64,000 bases of DNA from Blepharisma japonicum (GCA_949751835.1 CATKHK010000044.1:1-64000), one strand, 5' to 3'. Counted from the stretch's first letter, positions 23,901-37,108 are shown. Numbers and translations are program-made. Notes: generated by a model from the letters alone, not told the origin.

Positions 23901-26900
23901 ATGAAGCTGAATCTCCGACTAAAAATGCGCCTAAAGAGCATGTTTTGCCAAAAGAGTTTGAAGAAAACCTTCCTCAGTGGATTCTTTTCAGTGTAATATG
24001 GGGATTCGGAGGAATTACTGATGAAACTACGAGATCAAAGTTCTCCGAATTCTTAGGAAAGCTCATGGCAGGGGAAAATGTGGTAGATCTCTATAGGCTT
24101 CTTGATACTCCTGAAGACTGGGAACCCAAAAAATATGATTCCAAACTTCCTGGAGAATTCTTTGATATAGTATTTGCAAAGAAATCCACTGGTTACCATT
24201 GGATGCAATGGGTTAATTATCATGCTGGCACATATACTCCTGACAAAAACTCAAATTTCCATGAACTTATTATCCCTACCAAGGATACTATCCGTATTTC
24301 TTATCTTATGCATTTCATGGCTTCTGCTTACAAGCATATCCTTTTCTGTGGTCCAACAGGCACAGGTAAAACAGTGTGTGTTCTTGATACTCTTCGTTCA
24401 TCTTTTTACAATGAAACCTTCACCTATCTTTTTATGGCTTTTTCAGCTCAAACCTCAGCTAATAAAATCCAGCTAATGATGGAATCCTGTATGGAGAAAA
24501 AGTCAAGATTTGTAAACGCACCTGCTGGGAACAGAAAAATGGTCATTTTTGTAGACGACTTAAATATGCCTCAAAAAGAAACATATGGAGCTCAGCCTCC
24601 TATTGAACTTTTAAGACAATGGATGGATCATGAAGGATGGTATGATTTAGAAACCAAAGAATTCAAGAAATTCAAGCTTATACAGTTTGCTGCTTGTATG
24701 GGGCCTCCAGGCGGAGGAAGAAACCATGTCTCACAGAGATATTTGAGACATTTTAATAAACTGTACATTGAGCCGTTTGGAGAGGATTCTTTGAATTCGA
24801 TTTTTTCAACTATTGTGGACTGGTTTTTCATTAAGCAGTCAGAGCCATTTTCACGAGCTATTGTGCAGCAAAAAGAAAATTTGGTTCATGCTACAATACA
24901 AGTTTTCCAGAGGATAAGCAAAGAGTTACTGCCAACTCCTGCAAAAATGCATTATATTTATAACTTAAGAGATGTTTCTAAAGTATTCCAAGGAATTTCA
25001 AATGCCACTGCTTTAGCAATTAAAGAAGAAGCTGATTTAATAAGATTATGGGCTCATGAGTGTCAAAGAGTATTCCAAGATCGTTTAATAAACAATAAGG
25101 ACAGAGAATATTTCAATGATCTTCTTAAAGAATCAATGAAAAAATACTTCAGGAGAAGCTGGGAAGATGTTGTAACAGTAACACCTTTACTTTTCGGGTC
25201 TTTTATACCTATGATCTCTCGTGAAGAAGGAAAAGCTAAAATTCCTGACTTATACTGTGAGCTCAAAGATCAGACATTGCTGCAAGAAAAAATGCATGAA
25301 TTTCTAGAATATTACAACCAAATTTCTCCAGCAAAGATGAACTTAGTATTGTTTATGGCTGCTATTGAGCATGTTGTAAAAATAGTCAGAATAATCCAAC
25401 TGCCGCTTGGAAATGCATTATTATTAGGTGTTGGAGGAAGTGGGAGAAAAAGTCTAACGATGTTGGCTACATCAATAGCTGAGTATTCCATTTTTGAAGT
25501 TGAGGTTAGCAAGAACTTTGGAATGACTGAATGAAGAGACAGACTCAAGGCACTTTTCTTTAAGACTGGTCTTGAAAACCATCCAACAGTTTTCTTATTC
25601 AGTGACACACAAATTTCAAATGAAGGTTTCTTAGAAGACATCAACAATTTGCTGAATAATGGTGAAGTTCCTAACTTATTAGAATCTGAGGACAGACAAA
25701 ATGTTATTGATACATTGCAAGAAGAAGCTAATCAAAATAAGAAAGGAGGCTCAGCAGAAGCAATTCATGCATATTTCATTGAAAGAGTAAGATCTAATCT
25801 TCATCTTGTGTTTTGCTTGTCACCAATTGGAGAGTCTTTTAGGACAAGAATTAGAATGTTCCCATCACTTGTAAACTGTACAACTATTGATTGGTTTTTG
25901 CCTTGGCCTGAAGATGCATTGAGATCTGTTGCCCAGAATTTCTTAAAAGATGTAGACGTTGATAATCAAGTGAAAAAAGGGCTTGTAGAGATATGTGTAG
26001 ATATGCAAGAAAGAGTCACTAATTTAACAGCTCGATATAAAGCGGAGCTTGGAAGACATTATTACATTACCCCTACCTCTTATTTAGAACTTATATATAC
26101 TTTCAAGAATTTACTGAACACTAAAAGAGTTGAAGTCAAAAGACTAGGACAAAGATATGAAAATGGACTGGAAAAGCTCCTCGATACAGCTTCTAAGGTG
26201 TCTGTCATGCAAAAGGATTTAGAAGAATTGCAGCCGAAATTAGTGGTAGCACAGGCTGAAACAAAAGAAATGATGAAAGTTCTGACTGTTCAGCAGAAAG
26301 AAGCACTGGAAATCCAACAGAATTGTGAAAAAGATGAAGCTAGGTGTAAAGAGGAAAGAGAGATTGCTCAAGGAATCAAAAAGGAATGTGAAGAGAAGCT
26401 TGAAGAAGCTATGCCTGCTTATGAACAGGCACAAAAAGCATTGAAGTCACTTGATAAAAGCCAAATTGATGAAGTCAAACATATGGCTAGTCCGCCACCA
26501 GGTGTGAGATTTACTATGGAAGCTGTATGCAAACTGATGGCTATTGAGCCAATCATGGTTCCAAAAGCTAATGGCTTTGGGAAAGAGCCAGATTATTGGG
26601 AAACTGCTAAGAAGAATCTCCTGAACAGACCAAGACTTATGGACGATTTGCAAAATTATGATAAAGATCACATGGATCCTGTTATTGTAGCGACTATTGA
26701 AAAAATTATAACACACCCAGAATTCCAACAAGACAAAATCAAAAGAGCTTCATTAGCTGCATTTGGGCTAAGTATGTGGGTCAGAGCTATGTTTAAGTAT
26801 GATAAAGTCATGAAAGAAATCAGACCTCGACAAGCTGCACTTGCAGAAGCAGAAGCCAGACTTAAGGCTGCCGAAGATGAGCTACGAGTGAAAATGGAAG

Positions 26901-29900
26901 CTTTGCGAAGCATCCAAGAAAGGGTTCAAAAATTAGAAGCTGATTATCAAAAAGCTGTTGATGAAGAGCTCAGACTTCAGCATGAAGTCGATATGTGCAG
27001 AATTAAGCTAGAAAGAGCTCAAAAGCTTATTGATGGCCTTAAAGATGAAAAAGTCAGATGGGGAAAAGAAGCCCAAACTTTGAAAGAAAACTATAAAAAT
27101 GTGGTTGGAGACTTGATGATCAGCTCTGGAATTATAGCTTACTTAGGAGTTTTCACAGGCACTTATAGGTCAAGCTGCATTGAGCATTGGATAAAGCAGC
27201 TCAAAGAAAAAGACATCCCAAGTTCAGCTGAATTTTCATTGAAAGATGTAATGGGAGATCAAGTAAAAATCAGAGACTGAACATTGGCATACCTGCCTAA
27301 TGATAGCTTCTCTATAGATAATGCAATTATTATGGAAAATTCCTCAAGGTGGCCTCTTATGATTGATCCTCAAGTGCAAGCTAATGCATGGATCAAGAAG
27401 ATGGAAGGTGAAAGACTTGATGTTACAAGATTAAATAGCGATAATCTTACCAACACACTTGTGAACGCAATTAACTATGGTAAGTCAGTCCTCATTGAAA
27501 ATATGGGAGAATCAATCAATCCTGAGCTCGATAATGTTCTATCTGCCAAAAAAGGAAGTGAAGGAGTAGTCAAAATTGGAGACAAAACTGCTGAAATGTC
27601 AAGAGACTTCAGACTATACATGACTACAAAGCTTCCAAGACCTCATTATGCTCCAGAAATCTGTGTAAGAGTAGCTTTAATGAACTTTATGACCACAGAG
27701 GAAGGACTACTTGATCAAATGTTGTCGCTCACAGTTAATGCAGAAGCCCCTCATATAGAAGCAAGCAGACAAAAATCAATTCAAGAAAACGCAAGAATAA
27801 GAAAAGAACTGAAAGCTATAGAAGATAATATCTTAAATCTGGTCTCGAACTCTGAAGGGGATATATTAGAAGATGAAACTCTTATTGAAACTCTACAGAA
27901 ATCTAAACAATCTTCAAAGGATGCCTCAGAACAGCTTGAAAAAATGGAAAACATTCAAAAACATATCAACGATACTCGTAAGAATTATAAATCAATTGCC
28001 ACAAGGGTTTCTCAGCTTTTCTTCTGCATTGCTGACCTCTGTGTAATCGAGCCCATGTATCAATACTCTCTTGAATGGTACGAAAGAATTTATTCCCTTG
28101 CCATTTCTGAAGCAGAAAAAAATTCAATAGTCCAAGAACGTGTGAAGAACCTTATCAGCACTTTTACTCTCCTTCTCTATCAAAATGTATGCAGATCCCT
28201 CTTTGAAAAAGACAAGCTGCTGTTTTCTTTTCTTGTCTGCTTAAAAGTAATGACAGGAGAAGACAGAATCAATCAGCAAGAACTTAGGTTTTTAATGACT
28301 GGAGGCACCAAAACTGTAGTCAATAGGCCAAACCCTACACAAGAAGGAGAAAGAATGTGGCTTGAAAATAAAGATTGGGCCGCAATTTTGGAGTTAAGCG
28401 AATTTGAAGCTTTTAAGAATTTTGATAGGGAATTTGAATTAAAGGTAGATGAGTGGAAAACTGTATGGGAATCATCAGATCCTTTAGAAAGTGCTTGACC
28501 AGGTGGGTGGAAAGAAAAACTTGCACAATACCAACAAATTATTGTGTTAAGAATTTTAAGACCTGACAAAGGAATTCAAGCAATTGAACAACTAATCACC
28601 CAAGAGCTTGGGCCTGAATTTATTTCTCCACCTCCATTTAATCTTGAATTATCATTTAAAGACTCAAAGCCAGATGTACCAATAATATTTATTCTAAGTC
28701 CTGGTGTTGATCCTATTAGTGAAATAGAAAAGTTGGCCATAAAATTAGGACTGAGAGGGAAGATGGAGCCTTTATCTCTTGGTGATGGCCAAGGTCCAAA
28801 AGCTGAAGCTGCACTTGATCGTGCAATTTCGACTGGAGGTTGGGTAATTTTGCAAAACTGTCATCTTGCTGCTAAGTTTATGCCAACTCTTGAAAAAAGA
28901 GTTGATGAAATTGTTCCCGAGAGGACTGACGATAACTTCAGACTGTGGCTGACCTCGATGCCTTCAGATTTCTTCCCTGTTTCTATCCTACAAAATTCTA
29001 TAAAGCTAACAAATGAACCTCCTAAAGGTCTTAGGAAAAATTTAATAAGGTCCTTCCGTTCCTATGATCTTGCTGCTTTTGAAGATAATGCAAAGCCTAG
29101 AGAGTTCAAAAGAATGTTATATGGTCTGAGCTTTTTCCATGCCTTAATCCAAGAACGACGAAAATATGGAGCTTTGGGCTGGAATATCCCTTACGAGTTT
29201 TCAATGAGCGATCTATCAATTTCATTTTACCAGCTGAGGATGTTCTTAAATGAATACGAATTAATTCCATGAGACGCCTTAAAGTACATGGTCGCAGAAG
29301 CAAACTATGGCGGAAGAGTTACTGATGTTTGGGACAGAAGAACTATTAATACTATTCTAGAAGACTTCTACACAGAAAATATACTCAAAGACAAATACTG
29401 TATCAATGAATGTGAAGTCTATCAAATTCCTCCAGAAGGAAATGTTGATAGCTACTTGAACTATATAGAAGAAAATGTGCCACATTATGACCAAACCCAA
29501 GTCTTTGGGCTTCATGATAATGCATCAATTACAAAATCCATCAATGAAACCAGTTCTTTATTGTCAGCTTGTTTATCTTTATTGCCTCGTACCTTAGCTG
29601 GCGCTGATAAAACTCCTGAACAAATGATGACAGAAATAGCTGTCAGCATATTTAATAGGATGCCTAATCCATTTGACATTGATGAATGCATGAAGAGATA
29701 TCCTATGATGTACAATGAATCAATGAACACAGTCTTAATACAAGAGCTGATCAGATTTAATAGGCTACTTAATGTGGTCAGATCATCCACAGTGCAATTG
29801 AAAAATGCAGTTGAAGGGCTTGTTACTATGTCAGCTGACTTAGAGAAGGTAGGAAATGCACTTTTTGATAACAAAGTTCCTGAAATGTGGATGAATGTAG

Positions 29901-30475
29901 CATATCCTTCACTTAAGCCACTAGCTCAATGAATCGATGATTTTATTACTCGTCTGAAGTTCATGCAAGATTGGCTCGATAATGGCCCACCAGTTGTCTT
30001 TTGGATTTCTGGGTTTTATTTCACCCAATCTTTCTTGACGGGAACCATGCAAAATTATTCCAGAAAATACCAAATCCCTATAGATACACTTTGCTTTGAT
30101 TTTGAAGTGATGCCAGAAGCCCAAACTCAAGACGTTATTTCAAGCCCTCCTGCAGATGGATGCTATATTTCAGGCCTTTTCTTAGATGGAGCCCGATGGG
30201 ATGATGAGCTGAAATGTGTGGCAGAACCTCTTCCTAAAATTCTTTATTACCCTATGCCGGTTATTCATCTTCAGCCTACAAAAATTTCAGAGCTTCCCAA
30301 AAAGCATGTCTACGAATGTCCAGTTTATAAGACTTCTAAGCGACAAGGAACTCTTTCTACAACTGGCCATTCTACAAACTTTGTGCTTTCAATTAACTTG
30401 GCACTTCATAACTCTCACAAACCTTCTCATTGGATTAAGAGAGGCACAGCGTTGCTTACTCAGCTAGATTATTAA
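17972..30475 (+). CDS. Axonemal inner-arm dynein heavy chain, DNAH1-like, 4,167 aa, no introns
   Basis: This is a single 12.5-kb frame with seven TGA-Trp codons, several at conserved Trp sites (GMTEWRDRLK at the AAA4 P-loop, KIRDWTLAYLP, NEYELIPWDALKYM). The tail and linker fill the first ~1,430 residues. P-loops are GPAGTGKT (1473, AAA1, the main ATPase site), GQTFSGKT (1754, AAA2), GPTGTGKT (2127, AAA3) and GVGGSGRKS (2486, AAA4). Stalk coiled coils and a microtubule-binding domain lie at about 2726-3050. The C-terminus has LSTTGHSTNFV and HWIKRGTALLTQLDY. FFKGLASSGSWCCFDEFNRI is closest to what I recall of DNAH1; DNAH3/7/12 is the alternative. The length fits single-headed inner-arm chains. 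It drives ciliary beating. Confidence 0.93.
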
Positions 30476-30525
30476 TTATTAAAAATTTTAAAATTGAAAC
30501 CAGTCAAACCCTATGCTTATTTAAG

Positions 30526-30807
30526 TTAGCGCATATAAGGACCGATTTTTCCACGGCTTCTCCCTTGCAAATCAGTTTGATAATCAAAGCTAGTGTCTCT
30601 AGATGCGAATTTCTTTATGTAAATTATAGAAGATATCGCTCCAATTAAATAGATAGTCCCTGCCCAATAACAGACATGATAATTTTCGACCTTGTCTTCA
30701 ACAGGGATATATTCATAATCTTTGCTTAAAAAATATCCCATGCCGAACATGTAAATTACTCCAATTACTGAGATAAACAGAAAGTAGTAACCAGCTGCTG
30801 CACCCAT
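30526..30807 (-). CDS. Ribonuclease-kappa-like two-helix membrane protein, 93 aa
   Basis: ATG (30805-30807) to TAA (30526-30528) is open. One transmembrane helix lies at residues about 5-27 (FLFISVIGVIYMFGMGYFL). A polar loop with YIPVEDKVENYH follows, then a second helix at about 47-66 and a basic tail. The layout resembles RNASEK, a V-ATPase-associated protein: GVIxxxMxxxF helix, then IEDxP-like loop, then a second helix and a basic C-terminus. Sequence identity beyond this pattern is weak. It is convergent with dynein, with 50 bp between stops. Confidence 0.5.
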   Translation of the reverse strand: MGAAAGYYFLFISVIGVIYMFGMGYFLSKDYEYIPVEDKVENYHVCYWAGTIYLIGAISSIIYIKKFASRDTSFDYQTDLQGRSRGKIGPYMR

Positions 30808-31377
30808 TTCTCAATCTTTATTTAAGGCATATGATTTACATTATGGAGTTTGCACAATTATAAAGAAAAACTTTGGGAGTAGGCTTGGTGGTAAGTATTT
30901 GGGAATTAGAAAACAAATTTGAAGAGCATCGAAGAAAGATAAGGGGGAATAATGTGAATTTAGTTAAAAACTTTTTATTAGTCAAAAGCTCGATAAGATC
31001 CTATATTCTGGAGATGTTAGAGGATATATGATGAATGAATAAAGGAGAAGGTGCAAGAGACTCGAAAAAATTTTAAAATGCCAATTTATCCTATTAAAAT
31101 GAGATATAATTCGAAATTTGAGGAATCATTAATAAATAACTTTATCAGATCTTTATCAGATATTTTATGCATATTCTAAAATATATTGATTGCTGCTTTT
31201 ACCTAATTTTATATGCACTTCTTAGCTAGATTTTTTAAATATAGATATAAAAGTGTTCATTAATAACTTTATTCAGTAAATTTGGCATTCCATTTTGATG
31301 TAGCAACGCCTTATTTACGTTTTAAATTATTTAATTTATATAAATGTGTGATGTGTAAGAGAAAAACAGCACTTTAG
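30808..31377. other. Intergenic, 570 bp
   Basis: AT-rich, with no coding frame of defensible length, no tRNA and no repeat seen. It separates two divergently oriented small membrane-protein genes. Confidence 0.5.
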
Positions 31378-31713
31378 ATGCTATTTTCAAAATATATTCA
31401 AATTTCAAATTACTTTGTCGTCGAAATGCTTTCATCTAAGGTTGCTTTTATAACAAAATTGCTTCTTCGTTTGAAAGCTATGTCCTCAAATTTTTGGTAT
31501 TTCAAATCAATTTTATTTGCATTCTTTCCTCTATGCAATGTGATTATAATCGCATCTTTGTTGGTTGTGTCTACTTTATTTGGAACTGAGCAGCCCATAC
31601 TTAATAGTTTTTATTTTTTTATAATACCATTTATATATTGTTATGCAATTAAGTTAGTATCAGACTTCTATATGGTTAGATCAGATTTTGAAATCTGAAT
31701 CTCTTTATATTAG
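31378..31713 (+). CDS. Possible small membrane protein, 111 aa
   Basis: ATG 31378 to TAG 31711-31713 is open if the TGA at 31696-31698 is Trp. Two strongly hydrophobic stretches (SILFAFFPLCNVIIIASLLV; FYFFIIPFIYCYAIKLV) flank a short polar loop. No homologue is recognised. An antisense frame of 62 codons overlaps it, so the coding strand is uncertain, but the plus frame is longer and has a coherent two-helix pattern. Confidence 0.35.
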
Positions 31714-31873
31714 ACCATAGCATAATTTTTAATATATTTTAAATCATTTAGTTAATGTTATCATTTTCGTTATTTTATTTCATTCACCAAAAAATTAAAA
31801 ATGAATACACAACTTTAACGAAAAATTACCCTAAAGCCTCGATATAAAATATTTATTATTTAAATATTCCAAA

Positions 31874-34800
31874 CTATTTAATTTTATACACTACAGTATT
31901 GCAATCTTCTCTTGTAATTGTAATCGACTTGTTATCTTCTGACCATTCTAAATTGAGGATATCCAAATACTCTTTATAAGTAGATCCTTTTGACTGAACT
32001 TTTTCTATATTATGCACAAGCCACGGCTTAGAGTTAGAGCCGCTCATTAGTTCTTGGAAAAAGCCTTTTTCCATTTTTCATATTCTGACTGATCCATCTT
32101 TAGAGCTATAAGAAGCTAAAAGTTTGCCAGTTTTATCAAATTCAACCGCAGAAACTGGACCTTCATGTCCTTCTAAAACTTTCCATTGATTTGCTGTTTT
32201 TAAATCATAAATCACAATCAATTTATCTAATGTTCCTATTGCTAATCGTTGGGTTAACTGAGAAAAGCCTACCATCGGAAGCTTTTTAACAAGATTTTTT
32301 AATGCTTCTCCAGCCTTTTCTAAACAATTTTTTCTAATAATAGGGCTGTGTGGATCAAGTGTCCTCATTATAACTTCAATAATTCCTGGCAAAAATATAG
32401 CAGCCTCTTCATATTTTTTGGTTATAAACATATTAAGAATTGTAAGGCAAGTTTCAGGAAATGTCTTCATGAAAGTAAAATTATCTATTTCTTTTGATAA
32501 AAACTCCAAGAAAAAGTTGACATCGCAAGCTACAATTTTAAACAAAGCTTTGTAAAATGTCCCTTTAAGCTCTGTATCTTTTTCACTATGTATTAGCAGT
32601 TCTCTACACAAGTCTATAATTTGATTTTTTGTTAGATTAATTTTCCAAATCGCTATTCCTTCACCCAGAATCTTTGCAGCAATTGCAACGTAGTTTTGAA
32701 TTTTAGATTTTATCATATTTCTTAAAGACACAACAAGGTTTTCAACGACTTCTGAATCTATTTGGTGCCGCTCAATAGCAAGAAATCCTAATAAAATTGA
32801 GCATAAAGATTCAATTAGACTTACATAATGATGATTATTAGCAGTGGTGCTATTGCTTTCGCTAAAATCAATCATTTTTTGGCTATAATTCACGATCCCG
32901 TCAATCTTCTCTTTACTTAAGGCAGGCATTAAACTTTCAAGCAGATCTCCAGCAATAAGATTTCCTGATAAAAATTGCAAAGCTAATACTGCAGGATCAG
33001 GATTTTTAAAATTTTGCATGTGGCTTGCATTAACTTCTCTATGAGAGTTAGCAAGCTGCTTCACATTTTTCCTTAAATTTGTTTTCAAGCCTTTAAGGCT
33101 GTTTATAATTGATAAAATTCCTGACATTAATACAGAAGAAATATAACTGGAAATTTCATATCGATCTCTTAGGCTAGGCACTGCAAAAGATAAGCAGCCA
33201 TCTACACCTATAGTTCCAATAGAATTTTTCACGACAGGATCTTCCATATGTATTAGTTCTTGCAGCCCATACTTAATTGCTGCATGAGCTTTGCATTTTT
33301 CAAATCAGCAGGTTAAAAGGCTTAATACATATTCTAGCTGAGCTGGTGGTTGTTTTAATTTTGAAACCTTTTTGGCTATTGAGTTTACATTCAACATTAT
33401 TGTTGGAAAATCTCTTCCAGCAATGCTAACAGTTTTTACAGATAAAGGAGCTCTTGCTTCTACTACAAATTGTTGGCGGATATTAAACTGAAGAACTTTA
33501 TGCTTATCAATCATAGATTCGTCCATATCTTCTAATGTATCTGTTGAAGCTCGAGCTCTTACTATTTGCCTTATATAATTTTTGCTAACTGTTTCATCAA
33601 CTACTCTTTCTAATGCTTGTAGGCTCATATTAAAAATATACCCCTTTGCATCTTCACATATTGTAATTAAATAATCTTGAGTCATATGAATGTAGGCTTC
33701 TTTCACTCGTGCAGATACAGCTGGAAAATTAAACGCCACCTCATTTGTGTTTAGAGAAATTAATAATATTGAGCCATCTTCGCATTGTGCAAGTAAGGTT
33801 TGGTCTCATTTGGCCCAAATTTCATCAAAATATTCTGAAGTGATTTCTGCTTCCCGAATTGGCTGGACTTGTAAAACAATTTTGATTAAGCTTGCACATA
33901 CATTTATAACATGAAGTGGCTCTCTTTTTTGTATTTCCACACTTAATCGCTTTGATTTTCTGTTTTCTTCGATTTCATCTGTTGTGAACCCAGCAAATGC
34001 TTTAAAATTCCCTGAGATACTTTGGGGTCTATTATATTCTTCACTGCTAATAGAATATCTGAGAAATGATCCTGCATTAAAATTTCAAAAACACATGATA
34101 TTATCTTCGCTGCAAGTTACAAGTTTATCTTTTGATAGCAGGATACAAATAATGGCAGTATTATGATATGAATATGATACTGCGGTTTGCTGAGGTAAAA
34201 ATGGACAAACAAAGACATTTCCAAGAGAAGTTCCAATTATATAATAAGGCCAACTATCTGAAAGGATCACGGTGCTTACAGTAATAATTTCATTTTCTTT
34301 AAAAAGATGCAATAATCTGCAGTCTGCATAGCAATTTAAGTCATTATTTTGTAAAGAGAAATTTATTGATTTTGACTCCAAAATTGTTTGGGTTTCCATT
34401 TCCTGAAGATTAATTGCAATAACTGCTTCTTTTTTCCATGCCAGAATTTCATTATTATAGAAAATAAAATTTTGTAAAGGAGTATCAATTGCAGCAATTA
34501 TACTGTCTAACGAGTTTAAATTTGTCCCTGTTTTATATTTGACGACTGAGCTTTTCATCCCAATAAAGCTTTTTTTAACATTAGGATCATACCCATCAAT
34601 CATTTCATCGAATCCAATTTCATCCAAAATTGTTCCAATTTCATATCTCAAAATCTTTCCATCATTCAAAACAATATATAAAAAATCTTGTACGAACTCC
34701 GCTTTTACAATAATTCTGTCAAGCTCTAGATATGATTTATCTTGCTGCTTACTTCGAAAACTTGAAGAGTGAATAAATGTAAGGCTTGATTCATAGATTA

Positions 34801-35488
34801 TAGCCATTAATGAAGCATCTTTTGCTAGTGTGAATGAAACTGCTTGCTTATCTGAGCTTACATTAAATGACCATAATGGGTCGTTGGATATTGCGATGAG
34901 TTCATTCTTATTGAAATAATACTTGCTCAAATCAGGAACATTCCATCAGCTCACTTCTCCTTTATTATCCATTGCGATTAAATTTCAGTTCCATGAGTGA
35001 ATTCAAGAGACTTTTGATCCCATGGTAAACTTCCCAATTTGTTCCATGGACCAAACGTCTATCAATAAAATTTGTTTGATTTCTCCAGTTGCTGCTATCA
35101 GGCGCTTTTGGATCCCAACGATTTTATCTATCTTAGTTTGCTTTGGGATCATTTTTGATGACGAGGAACTAATACATCGCCCATCACTTATATCTCAGCT
35201 GCGGATTTTATTATCTGCATGGAGCGATATAACTCACATATCACTACTAATTAAATCTGGACTTGGAGGTTTTATAAATGTAAGAGCCTTGCATTCGATA
35301 TCTTTTCCTATTGTGCAGATAATATCAGGCTTATATGTTTTCAACGAAGAAAGCCAAAAGCAAATTTCACCTGTATCAGAGCCTGTACAGATAAACCCTT
35401 CTCTTGCTGCAAGGCATGTGATTCTGTGAATAATATCTTGGGCGTTCTTGTTCCAAAAAATAAAGGGTATGAGGGTTGAAGATGACAT
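31874..35488 (-). CDS. WDR7: WDR7 / Rabconnectin-3 beta homologue, 1,204 aa
   Basis: One frame from ATG 35486-35488 to TAG 31874-31876 contains about nine TGA-Trp codons (for example 32078-32080 in SVRIWKMEKG). The N-terminal ~330 residues hold WD40 repeats: IPFIFWNKNAQD, CTGSDTGEICFW and SWDISDGRCI match the WDR7 start. The middle is helical, with armadillo-like character. The last ~130 residues hold the two terminal WD repeats (VIYDLKTANQWKVLEGHEGP; FDKTGKLLASYSSKDGSVRI), as in human WDR7. WDR7 pairs with DMXL proteins to form the metazoan RAVE-like complex that binds and assembles V-ATPase, and it also acts in vesicle trafficking. It is somewhat shorter than the human protein (about 1,490 aa). 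Confidence 0.85.
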
Positions 35489-35808
35489 TTTAAAGAATTA
35501 TTGGATCTTTGAACAGGAATAATTTGCTAGATAGAAATTACAATATTTTTATTGATTTGACAAATATTAACTATCAAAAATAATTTTTTTCTCATTTTTT
35601 ATATTAAAACTCATAGTCTTAATAACACAATTTCTCTTGATGTTTACCTAGCATTCTAATTATTTTCGTTATGTTTAATAATCATATTTAAGTATCAAGT
35701 CTATACTAGTAATATTTAAAATCCATTTTTGTTTTTTATTCGGGGTAGTAGATAGTTGAGCTTATTATAAACTGAAAAAATTGAATTACATTAAAACTAC
35801 TCAATTAC
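35489..35808. other. Intergenic, 320 bp
   Basis: AT-rich spacer between two minus-strand genes. It should hold the WDR7 promoter. Nothing else was recognised. Confidence 0.5.
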
Positions 35809-36487
35809 TTAGCCATTTCTATGACTCATTTCCTCACATAATTCTTTTATGAGAATTTCCACAATGGTTTCAGGAGAGCAATATCTCATTTCGGGATCCT
35901 GCTTTGCTTTTTTAATAAGGCAATTCCATCGATTTTTAACGTTATTTTCGTTACGTCCAGGGAGTTCTTTTGCAATCAAACTCCATTTATTTCCGAATTG
36001 CTTCTTTAATTGAAGCAAGTATATATCTTCTTCATAAGTCCATTCTCCTTCTAATATAAATCTTACTGTTGAGCTGTGGATTTAAATGGTTGTGCCACCT
36101 TTCTCGACAGTGTTTGCCTTTTCTGACCTCATTCCCACCATGAAACTCCTTATTGATCTCTTGTGCAACCAAAGCTCATTTCTTTAAGCCATGTAAGTTG
36201 ACAAGATCTTGAAGGAGCTTTTCTTCTTTTTCTTTTCATGATACAGTTCGTATGCCTCCTCTGCTAATCTTTGGTTTATTATTATTAGCTGCCTGTGAAT
36301 TTGTGTTTGGCATAAAGTTGAATGTTTGATTCAGATTGTATATTGGGATATAAGTATTGGTATTAAAGTCAGGAATGCAAGGCACCCAGACACAGCCTTG
36401 AGAAATATTCTCAAAATTAGGTAGCTGCTGGCTATATTGATTATATTGATAAAAGTCCCAATACAAATTATTGTTCTCCTTATCCAT
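35809..36487 (-). CDS. R2R3-type Myb DNA-binding protein, 220 aa, one 16-nt intron
   Basis: Two Myb repeats follow an Asn/Gln-rich leader of about 80 residues. The first (KEKEEKLLQDLVNLHGLKKW...GKHCRERWHNHLNP) has two Trp encoded by TGA at conserved positions. The second (KGEWTYEEDIYLL...NKWSLIAKELPGRNENNVKNRW) follows immediately. RERWHNHLNP and GRxxNxxKNRWN are hallmark motifs of c-Myb-like R2R3 proteins. The frame change between repeats is resolved by a 16-nt GT-AG intron at 36051-36066. It is presumably a sequence-specific nuclear transcription factor. Confidence 0.88.
36051..36066 (-). other. 16-nt intron in the Myb gene
   Basis: The minus strand reads GTAAGATTTATATTAG. Removing 16 nt restores the canonical junction HLNPQLNKGEWTYEEDI between the two Myb repeats; without it the frame is wrong. 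Confidence 0.88.
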
Positions 36488-37108
36488 TGTTCTATTATGG
36501 CTAGGTAAGAAGTATTCAGATTCAATTGAACTGGTAGAGCATTAACTGTAGAAATAAGTTCAAGTAAAATAAATATAATTTTAGCATAAAATTGAGCTCA
36601 TGATTGTGTTTAGAATTTGAATTTATCGAATGAGATATTTTATTCCCCAGTTTTAGATAATTCCGGATAGAAGCAGTTTAGCAAGAGCCTAGTCTGATTC
36701 CTTCTGCCATAAAATATCTATTATCCAGTGTACTAATTTAATGAATTTTTATAAGAAATCGTTAGAAGAATTTGAATCAAGTAAAAAAGATTTTTCAAAA
36801 AAATATATTAGTAACCTCCATATATTTTGAAAAATATGTCCAAGCTGGATTGTAAAAAATACCTATGTGTCAATAATATCACATTCAAGCATAAATAGTC
36901 AGATTAGTCAAATTTTGCAAAATTTCTCTGGCAACTTTTTCCATTTCTTTTCTTGGGAATTTACAATTTTTAAAAAATTAAATTAAAATAATTTAATAAA
37001 AAACCAATATAAGGTATTATAGATCTAAATTCAAGTAATTAATAATTTTAAAATATATTTAGCCTGATGCACATTTATGATTTAGTAATTTTATATCTTT
37101 TAAGTAAT
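36488..37108. other. Intergenic, 621 bp
   Basis: AT-rich. A long inverted repeat lies at 36791-36834. No coding frame or RNA gene was recognised. Confidence 0.5.
36791..36834. repeat. Inverted repeat / hairpin
   Basis: The arms TTTTTCAAAAAAATATAT (36791-36808) and ATATATTTTGAAAAA (36820-36834) are near-complementary around an 11-nt loop. It lies about 275 bp downstream of the kinase stop in transcript direction. It could be a hairpin at an RNA end, a matrix-type AT element or chance in AT-rich DNA. Confidence 0.45.

Noticed and set aside
17914-29874. Many open frames of 60-120 codons on the minus strand and in other plus frames across the dynein gene
   Set aside because: They are shadows of a continuous dynein frame with conserved motifs end to end; none has independent protein-like signal.
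31410-31598. Minus-strand 62-codon frame as a gene
   Set aside because: It is shorter than the overlapping plus frame and has no upstream extension or recognised motif; left as an open strand question.
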